From Acidobacteriota bacterium (GTDB taxonomy: Bacteria; Acidobacteriota; Thermoanaerobaculia; Multivoradales; SZUA-115), in assembly GCA_003231035.1 (NCBI GenBank), contig QIHU01000079.1:1-6002 (forward strand): 6,002 bases of DNA, read 5' to 3'. The position numbers were made by a program, and so were the translations under genes. How positions within the stretch are numbered: the first letter of the stretch is position 1; each line of letters opens with the position of its first letter. Below the pieces are notes generated by a model that was not told the DNA's origin, searched no databases, and saw only the letters and a list, made by a program, of their open reading frames with translations. This document shows positions 1-4,842 of the stretch, in pieces.

Positions 1-482
1 AGAACCAGCACCGCGCCACCGCCGAGAATTTGACCGAGGTAATAGCCGCCCACCTGGATTCCATTGCCCCAGCCGCGCTGGCTGGGCGAGAGCAGGCGCA
101 CCGCCAGGCCGTCGGTGGCGATGTCCTGGGTCGCGGAAAGAAACATGAAGGCGACGGCCACGGCGGCCAATGCGGGGAGATGGGCCACCGGGTCGAGACC
201 GCTCATCGCCGCGACGCAGAGCACGCATAGGGTTTGCAGCGGAATGAGCCACGAACGGTGGTGGCCAAAGCGCCGCGAACCGAAGCGGTCGATCAGCGGT
301 GCCCACAGGAACTTGAGGAGCCAAGGCAGAGCGACCGCGGCGATGAGGCCGATGGTTTTCTTCGGCACATCGTGCGAACGCAGGATCGCTGGCATGGCGA
401 TGGTGAAGAAGCCGAGCGGAACCGCTTGCGACACGTAGAGGCCGGCGAGAAGCGGGAATTTGCCGCGGGCTGATGGGGTCAA
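1..482 (-). CDS. MFS permease, AmpG/PAT-like, N-terminal part (runs off left edge)
   Basis: Partial gene: 160 codons of the N-terminal half are visible and the C-terminus lies beyond position 1. The protein is a polytopic inner-membrane transporter of the major facilitator superfamily. Hydrophobic segments lie near residues 9-34, 43-63, 78-95 and 102-118, with another starting near 140. An MFS motif-A-like loop, PLIDRFGSRR, sits at about residues 62-71 between helices 2 and 3. The QDIATDG stretch (119-125) and the glycine-rich GNGIQVGGYYLG (139-150) recall the AmpG / acetyl-CoA transporter (PAT) branch. The substrate cannot be told from this. The start is uncertain: the frame is closed by a TGA at 510-512, and no ATG or GTG lies between it and the conserved KFPLLAGLY, so the TTG at 480-482 is the best choice, with only a weak GGA upstream. 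The gene lies 43 nt downstream of the DUF5989-like gene and is probably cotranscribed with it. Confidence 0.85.
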   Translation of the reverse strand, partial: MTPSARGKFPLLAGLYVSQAVPLGFFTIAMPAILRSHDVPKKTIGLIAAVALPWLLKFLWAPLIDRFGSRRFGHHRSWLIPLQTLCVLCVAAMSGLDPVAHLPALAAVAVAFMFLSATQDIATDGLAVRLLSPSQRGWGNGIQVGGYYLGQILGGGAVLV

Positions 483-525
483 GCTCAGTTCAATCCAGAA
501 AGGGCGCTGTCAAGATCACCCACTG

Positions 526-690
526 CTAGAACAGCGCGTAGATGAACGGCGCGGAAGCCTGGTACGTGGCGATCACAAGGGCCATCAGGCCGAGAACGAC
601 CGGCAGCGGCACGACCCGGTAGGCCGTGTGGGCACGGGCGAAGTCAACAAACTCCGTGAGGAGGACGCCGGTGTAGCGCAGCTTGCTCAT
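526..690 (-). CDS. DUF5989/SxtK-like one-helix membrane protein
   Basis: A 54-residue protein. Residues 1-25 are amphipathic and include LLTEFVDFARAHTAY. One transmembrane helix follows at about residues 26-45, and the protein ends in SAPFIYALF. Length, the L-x-EF-x-x-F start and the terminal APFIY-x-LF match the DUF5989 family as I remember it. That family includes SxtK of cyanobacterial saxitoxin clusters, and its members often sit beside an SxtJ-like membrane protein and a carbamoyltransferase. Its biochemical role is unknown. No such partner is visible here; the next gene downstream encodes an MFS permease. The ATG at 688-690 is preferred over an ATG 13 codons upstream because it begins at the family's usual N-terminus. 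It has no Shine-Dalgarno but has a TACAAT box at a distance suiting leaderless initiation. The family call is from memory of the C-terminal motif, so it is likely rather than certain. Confidence 0.75.
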   Translation of the reverse strand: MSKLRYTGVLLTEFVDFARAHTAYRVVPLPVVLGLMALVIATYQASAPFIYALF

Positions 691-697
691 GAGAGGG

Positions 698-703
698 ATT
701 GTA
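698..703 (-). promoter_or_regulatory. Candidate -10 box for a leaderless transcript of the DUF5989-like gene
   Basis: On the minus strand TACAAT (5 of 6 to TATAAT) ends 7 nt before the ATG at 688-690. Transcription would then start at or next to the A of the start codon. No Shine-Dalgarno is present between the box and the ATG, which fits leaderless translation. I see no -35 element at 16-18 nt; the nearest TTGTCC is 20 nt away. This is a motif-based inference. Confidence 0.35.
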
Positions 704-726
704 GCCTGTTCGAGGTCGGCGCCGGA

Positions 727-740
727 CAAGACAAGTCTTG
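727..740. repeat. 14-bp inverted repeat in the divergent intergenic region
   Basis: CAAGAC-AA-GTCTTG has perfect 6-bp arms and a 2-nt centre. It lies between the two divergent genes, just upstream of the minus-strand TACAAT box, and overlaps the candidate plus-strand -35 element. The geometry suits a dimeric regulator operator, but no regulator gene is visible here and a 6-bp palindrome can arise by chance. Confidence 0.35.
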
Positions 741-766
741 CTAGTAGTTTTTGAATTGTGTATGCT
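738..766 (+). promoter_or_regulatory. Candidate sigma-70-type promoter for the secreted repeat protein
   Basis: TTGCTA (738-743), a 17-nt spacer and TATGCT (761-766) each match the consensus at four of six positions. This would give a 5' leader of about 65-70 nt before the ATG at 840. An overlapping alternative, TTGAAT (751-756) with CATATT (774-779), has the same spacing and equal match. The local AT-rich stretch (741-780) in an otherwise GC-rich window supports a promoter somewhere here, but which pair is used is undecided. Confidence 0.35.
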
Positions 767-827
767 GTTTCGGCATATTGAAACGGTAAACGAGCAGGTC
801 ACGAGGTCTGCGGCTGCTGGCATCTTG

Positions 828-834
828 AAAGGAG
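828..834 (+). promoter_or_regulatory. Strong Shine-Dalgarno that fixes the start of the repeat protein
   Basis: AAAGGAG ends 5 nt before the ATG at 840-842. The open frame extends upstream to an ATG at 738, but that extension lacks a comparable site and would put 34 non-hydrophobic residues in front of a good signal peptide. Confidence 0.8.
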
Positions 835-839
835 ACACT

Positions 840-3800
840 ATGACCCGTTCGCGTCGCTGGTGGGCAGGAGTGGTTGGTGGCTTGTGGATGGCTCTCGTCG
901 TAGCGCCGCTGGTGGGGCAGGAACTCCTAGCTGACCTCTCGCCGGGGAAGTTCGACAATCAGCGCGCTCCCGCCTTGTTCAGGGCGCTTGCCGACGGGGT
1001 TCTCTTTTCCGCGGAGGGTTTCAGAGAGGGGCGGGAACTCTGGTTCACCAGTGGCACCCCGCAGTCGACCCGGTTGCTCCGCGATCTGCTTCCTGGCCGT
1101 CCGTCGGGCAATCCGCGGTTCTTGGGTACGGTGCGCGGCAAGGCTATGTTCTACGCCTCCAACGGCAACGGTGAGGTGAGTCTGTGGTCCACCGACGGCA
1201 CCACGCGGGGTACCGAGGCCTTTCCTCGTTTCTCCTTCTGGAATGGTGATTTCGCGGCGGAAAGTCGGGTGGCCGGTGAGAATCTCTTCATCGTGGCCTG
1301 GCCCGGTCTGTGGATTACCGATGGCACGGCCGCTAGCCTGCGCTCTCTTCCTGGCCTGGAAGTGGGGTCAGGCGGGGTGTTACCGCATTCATTGACGGTG
1401 GTGGAGGACCGTGTTTTCTTAATAGCCGACGACGGCCAGTCTGGCGTGCAGCTCTGGGTCGCTGACAGCTCGGGAATTCGCCAGCTGACTCAGCTCGTCG
1501 GAAGTAGCCTCTCCAACGGTATCGAGGGGATGACCGCCGCCGCGGGCCGGCTCTTCTTCGCGGGGTGCGACACGGCGACCGGGTGCGAGCCGTGGATCAG
1601 TGACGGCAGGGCCAACGGTACACGCAGAATCGTTGATCTCGTACCGGGACCGGTGGGCTCCATGAATGGGTTCGGCTCTACACGACCGGGGCTGGCGGCG
1701 GGCGAGAGCATTCTCTTCGTCGCCGACGACGGCTCGGGTTCAGGTAGCTGGCTGACCGACGGCACGGCGGGAGGCACGGCGCCGATCATCGCCAACGTGA
1801 CCTTTGTCAAGGGTCGGACAGCGGCGCATGGAATGGTCTTTGTGCCCAACGGTTTCTCGGTGGCGGGAGACCTTTGGGTTTCTGACGGAACCCTGCCCGG
1901 GACCTTTCGTTTGGCTGAGAACTTGCCGAGCGGGACTTTTGCCTCGGTGGTTCAGATTTTGGCGAGTGACGGTGACCGGGTGCTCTTCATGATCGACGAC
2001 GGCGTCCATGGTTCGGAGCCCTGGATCACCGACGGCACCTTCGCTGGCACCCGAATGCTGGCCGATGTCTGCCCGGGCCTCTGTGACAGCTTCACCACTG
2101 GCGTGGCAAGAGTGCTGGGAGAGGACTTCTACTTCTCCCTGCGCTACGTGGGCGTCCTCGGTCAGATTTGGAAAACGGATGGCACGTCGGCGGGCACTGA
2201 ACTCGTGGCCGACGATCTGAGGGGAAATGGATCGGTGGCGGCTTTGCGGACTACGGCAACGGGAATCAAGCTGGCGCTCACCTCCGGGGCACTGGGTTCC
2301 GAGCTGTGGACCTTCGCTGAGGAAGGGCTCGTCGATCGGCTGCTCGGTCCCTACGATGAGCCCTTATCCTCTTACCCAGTTGGCGGTTGGAAGATGGCGG
2401 CCGGCACGGCCTTCCTCGGAGAGGAGCACAGGACCAGTGGAGGTGGCTTGAGTGTTCGAGGCAGTGTGGGAATCAGCGATGGCAGTCCTCAAGGGTCGCG
2501 ATGGGTCGGCGGCTTTGGTAGCGACTTCGATGCCCAGCGCGCTGTCCCGTTGGCGGGCGGCCTGGTGGTGCTCGGGGAGAGTGGACAGCCGCAACGGGTG
2601 CCGGCGATCTATTTCACCGACGGTACTTCCGAGGGAACCCGGTTGGTGAGCCAAGGCTTTGTTTTCCAGACCCCGACTTGCGGCCTTTTTCGGCTGGGAG
2701 AGCAGGCGTTGTTCTTCCTCAAGTCGGTGGAAAGTTCGGACTTGTGGCGCACGGATGGTAGCGCGGCGGGGACCACCTTGGTACGCGAGAAGGCTGGGGC
2801 CTTCTTTTGCGGATTGTCCAACCCCACGGTCTTCGCCGGTAAGCTCTATTTCTTCGACGACGACAACAATCTACTGAGGAGCGACGGTACCCCCGAAGGG
2901 ACCGAGTTTTTCTTCGATCTGCCCAACGACGACAGATTTCCGGGCGGGCAAATGGCGGTGGCGGGCAGTTACCTCTACTTTGAAGAGGTTAACAGCTCCC
3001 AGTCAATCCTCTGGCGAACCGACGGAACACGGATCGGAACGGTGCGCCTGGCCCCTCTGAGCGAAGGTGGAAGATTCGCCTTCTGGTACCTGACCGCTCT
3101 CGGCGATCGGTTGGTATTCCGGGCCTACCGGCGAGCACAAGGCCTCGAGCTGTGGATCAGCGACGGTACGGTGGCGGGGACCCGCCTGCTGCGGGATATC
3201 GCTCCGGGATTCCTCAGTAGCTCTCCATGGCAGCTCCACCAACACCGCGGCAAGGTCTACTTCTCGGCTTTCGATGCCGATCACGGTTCGGAGTTCTGGG
3301 TGACCGACGGCAGCCGTGCCGGCACCCATCTAGTACGCGATATTTCGCCGGGCCCCGCTTCTTCGGAGCCGGTGGGATTTACCACCGTCGGCGAAGCGCT
3401 CTATTTCGCCGCTTCTGACGGCGTCACCGGTTCCGAGCTGTGGACGAGCGACGGTACAGAGCTGGGGAGCTTCCGGTTGACCGACATCGCCCCGGGGCCC
3501 AGTTCCTCGGTCGCCACCGTTTTTGCCACTGCCGGCGATCGTCTGCTGCTCTCCGCCGACGATGGCACCACCGGCTTTGAACCTTGGGTGCTGCAGCCCG
3601 GCGGGCCGTTCCCCAGCCGCTGCACCACCGGCGGCGAGGATCTCTGCCTCCGCGATGGCCGCTTTCGAGTGCGGGTGCGCTGGCGCAACCAGCGGACAGG
3701 GGCTCTCGGGGTGGGTCGGGCGGCGCCCTTTTCAGACCGCAGCGGTTTCTTCTGGTTCTTCGATGAGAGCAACATCGAGCTGGTGGTCAAGGTGCTCGAC

Positions 3801-4391
3801 GGCTCGTCGATCAACGGCTTCTATTGGTCGTTCTACGGTGGCCTTTCGGATGTGGAGTACCGCGTGGAGGTGACCGACTTGGAGACCGGGCAGTCGAAGC
3901 GTTACCGCAACCCGCCGGGTGAAATCTGCGGCGTAGGCGACACCACCTCGATCGCAGTCGGCAAGCTGGCGGCTGGGCCGCGGCCGCCGATGACACCGGT
4001 GGCAGTGGCCTTACCCGCCTCCCTCCCGCGCGCCAAGGTGGGCGGCTGCCTGCCGAGTAGCTCGACTCTGTGCCTCCTCGACGGCCGCTTCGCCGTCGAG
4101 GTCGACTGGCGCATTAGGAATACCACCGGCAACACCACCGGTGTAGGCGGCGCGATCGCCGGTACCGACAAGAGCGGCTATTTCTGGTTCTTCAACTCCA
4201 CCAACGTCGAGCTGGTTGTCAAGATGCTGGATGGAAGACCGGTTAATGGCAACTACTGGCTTTTCTACGGAGCCCTTTCCAATGTCGAATACACCCTGCG
4301 GGTGACGGACACCGAAACCGGTGCCGCGCGGACCTACTTCAATCCGCGCGGCGAAATCTGCGGCCAGGCGGACACGGCGGCTTTTCCGTAA
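840..4391 (+). CDS. Large secreted ELWxTDGTxxGT-repeat protein with duplicated C-terminal domain
   Basis: 1183 residues, function unknown. A Sec-type signal peptide covers residues 1 to about 26: basic TRSRRWW, then a hydrophobic core, then cleavage near LVGQ-E. There is no lipobox cysteine, so the mature protein should be free in the periplasm or outside. Residues 66 to about 916 form roughly 19 degenerate repeats averaging 47 residues. The core is E-L-W-x-T/S-DGT-x-x-GT followed by an R-L-v-x-D-i-x-PG strand, and it is often preceded by a DDG-x-x-G turn. Repeats of this type are annotated in bacteria as ELWxxDGT repeats and are plausibly beta-propeller blades; that fold is inferred. Residues 928-1038 and 1070-1183 are two copies of a Cys-containing domain with GRF-x-V-x-V-x-W, an aromatic FWFF and an ELVVK-x-LDG core. 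Two repeats (near 2300 and 2470) lack parts of the core. No enzymatic motif is apparent. The ATG at 840 is chosen from its Shine-Dalgarno and the signal peptide. The gene appears monocistronic, between divergent and convergent neighbours. Confidence 0.92.
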   Translation: MTRSRRWWAGVVGGLWMALVVAPLVGQELLADLSPGKFDNQRAPALFRALADGVLFSAEGFREGRELWFTSGTPQSTRLLRDLLPGRPSGNPRFLGTVRGKAMFYASNGNGEVSLWSTDGTTRGTEAFPRFSFWNGDFAAESRVAGENLFIVAWPGLWITDGTAASLRSLPGLEVGSGGVLPHSLTVVEDRVFLIADDGQSGVQLWVADSSGIRQLTQLVGSSLSNGIEGMTAAAGRLFFAGCDTATGCEPWISDGRANGTRRIVDLVPGPVGSMNGFGSTRPGLAAGESILFVADDGSGSGSWLTDGTAGGTAPIIANVTFVKGRTAAHGMVFVPNGFSVAGDLWVSDGTLPGTFRLAENLPSGTFASVVQILASDGDRVLFMIDDGVHGSEPWITDGTFAGTRMLADVCPGLCDSFTTGVARVLGEDFYFSLRYVGVLGQIWKTDGTSAGTELVADDLRGNGSVAALRTTATGIKLALTSGALGSELWTFAEEGLVDRLLGPYDEPLSSYPVGGWKMAAGTAFLGEEHRTSGGGLSVRGSVGISDGSPQGSRWVGGFGSDFDAQRAVPLAGGLVVLGESGQPQRVPAIYFTDGTSEGTRLVSQGFVFQTPTCGLFRLGEQALFFLKSVESSDLWRTDGSAAGTTLVREKAGAFFCGLSNPTVFAGKLYFFDDDNNLLRSDGTPEGTEFFFDLPNDDRFPGGQMAVAGSYLYFEEVNSSQSILWRTDGTRIGTVRLAPLSEGGRFAFWYLTALGDRLVFRAYRRAQGLELWISDGTVAGTRLLRDIAPGFLSSSPWQLHQHRGKVYFSAFDADHGSEFWVTDGSRAGTHLVRDISPGPASSEPVGFTTVGEALYFAASDGVTGSELWTSDGTELGSFRLTDIAPGPSSSVATVFATAGDRLLLSADDGTTGFEPWVLQPGGPFPSRCTTGGEDLCLRDGRFRVRVRWRNQRTGALGVGRAAPFSDRSGFFWFFDESNIELVVKVLDGSSINGFYWSFYGGLSDVEYRVEVTDLETGQSKRYRNPPGEICGVGDTTSIAVGKLAAGPRPPMTPVAVALPASLPRAKVGGCLPSSSTLCLLDGRFAVEVDWRIRNTTGNTTGVGGAIAGTDKSGYFWFFNSTNVELVVKMLDGRPVNGNYWLFYGALSNVEYTLRVTDTETGAARTYFNPRGEICGQADTAAFP
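1035..3590 (+). repeat. About 19 tandem ELWxTDGTxxGT coding repeats
   Basis: In-frame repeats with a period near 142 nt. The first core is ELWFTSGT (GAA at 1035) and the last FEPW (GAA at 3579). The best-conserved units are at the 3' end: ELWISDGTVAGT, EFWVTDGSRAGT and ELWTSDGTELGS, each followed by a D-I-(A/S)-PG stretch. The central units are more divergent. The similarity is mainly at protein level, which suggests old duplications under selection rather than recent DNA amplification. Confidence 0.85.
3621..3953 (+). repeat. C-terminal domain, copy 1
   Basis: Residues 928-1038 of the secreted protein. Visible marks are Cys928, Cys936 in DLCLRDGRF, the FFWFF run at 970-974, ELVVKVLDG, the NG-x-YW-x-FYGGLS segment, a V-T-D-x-ETG strand and Cys1030 in GEIC. 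It aligns throughout with the second copy. The three cysteines at matching positions could form disulphides, as expected for an exported domain. Confidence 0.85.
4047..4388 (+). repeat. C-terminal domain, copy 2
   Basis: Residues 1070-1183, the extreme C-terminus. Equivalent marks are Cys1070, Cys1078 in TLCLLDGRF, YFWFF at 1114-1118, ELVVKMLDG, NG-x-YW-x-FYGALS, V-T-D-T-ETG and Cys1174 in GEIC. About 31 residues rich in Ala and Pro link it to copy 1. I recall this domain as the C-terminal unit of many exported proteins in Acidobacteriota; its function is not known to me. Confidence 0.85.
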
Positions 4392-4443
4392 AGGGAACCC
4401 TCTCGCGGCGGCGGCCGGGGTGTGCCCACCTGGGTCAGTGACA

Positions 4444-4456
4444 CGGACTCAGTCCG
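4444..4456. repeat. Short palindrome over the stop codon of the small membrane gene
   Basis: CGGACT-C-AGTCCG, 6-bp arms around one base, spans the TGA (4449-4451) of the minus-strand gene. It sits at the convergent junction with the secreted-protein gene, whose stop is at 4389-4391. As RNA it could fold into a CGGA/TCCG hairpin with a 5-nt loop, but no T-tract follows on either strand, so it is not a convincing intrinsic terminator. The remaining 57-nt gap (4392-4448) is GC-rich and shows only weak stem potential. Confidence 0.3.
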
Positions 4457-4727
4457 CTGGAGCCCACTTGCCGGTGGCCCAGCCCATGGCCGCGCCCGCG
4501 ATCAGGAAGATGATGAAGCCTTCGATCGCCCACCAGAGACAGATGTTGTTGGGCAGGTCCATGACGCCGGACCAGTTGAGCAGGGTGACGGCGCTGAACA
4601 GGGCGAGGCAGAACCCCAAGGAGATTCCCTTCTTCCAGCCAGGGCTGCTGAAACTACCGCGCACGGCGCCGAAGATGCCGGCGATCACCAGGCTGCTGAT
4701 GAAGCTGTTGAGCATCCATTTGGGCAA
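4449..4727 (-). CDS. Small membrane protein of unknown function, TTG start proposed
   Basis: About 92 residues if it starts at the TTG at 4725-4727, or 88 from the ATG at 4713-4715. Two or three hydrophobic helices are visible: SSLVIAGIFGAVRG, GISLGFCLALFSAVTLL and, after an NWSGVMDLPN loop, WWAIEGFIIFLIAGAAMGW. A short basic tail, GKWAPAD, ends the protein. I do not recognise the family with confidence. The pattern resembles the C-terminal half of some longer uncharacterised membrane proteins of about 150 residues, so N-terminal truncation is possible. The TTG is favoured because CCGGAG ends 7 nt before it, whereas the ATG has no ribosome binding site. The open frame extends upstream to 4865, but that extension is basic and low in hydrophobicity and runs over the start of the next gene. 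The gene is convergent with the secreted protein and divergent from the threonine-dehydrogenase gene. Confidence 0.65.
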   Translation of the reverse strand: MPKWMLNSFISSLVIAGIFGAVRGSFSSPGWKKGISLGFCLALFSAVTLLNWSGVMDLPNNICLWWAIEGFIIFLIAGAAMGWATGKWAPAD

Positions 4728-4842
4728 GCGAGCGCTCCGGGGATTCCGCCTTGGTGAGCGCCCTCTGTTAGCCAGGTGTAGCTGAGTAGGGAGCGGTTTT
4801 CGCTTTCCTTCGGCAGCCGTGCTGAGTACCATTGGCCACCGG

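Noticed and set aside
30..473. Plus-strand open frames over the permease
   Set aside because: They are opposite to a minus-strand frame with clear MFS motifs and hydrophobic helices. Their own products are charged, low-complexity and unlike any protein.
508..513. Perfect TTGACA on the minus strand between the DUF5989-like and MFS genes
   Set aside because: No -10-like hexamer occurs at 16-18 nt downstream (the positions read GAACTG, AACTGA or ACTGAG), so I do not call a promoter.
738..839. Upstream in-frame start (ATG at 738) for the secreted protein
   Set aside because: It would add 34 residues ahead of a normal signal peptide and run through the likely promoter. The ATG at 840 has an AAAGGAG at ideal spacing.
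1035..3590. Regular repeats that might suggest a CRISPR or satellite array
   Set aside because: The periodicity is in-frame and at protein level with variable DNA, inside one continuous coding region.
3401..3814. 137-codon minus-strand open frame
   Set aside because: Antisense to the last ELW repeats and the first C-terminal domain. It has no recognisable start signal, and its Ser/Arg/Pro-rich composition is typical of a shadow frame.
4392..4448. Intrinsic terminator between the convergent genes
   Set aside because: Only imperfect stems (for example 4418-4437, with mismatches) and no T-tract on either strand.
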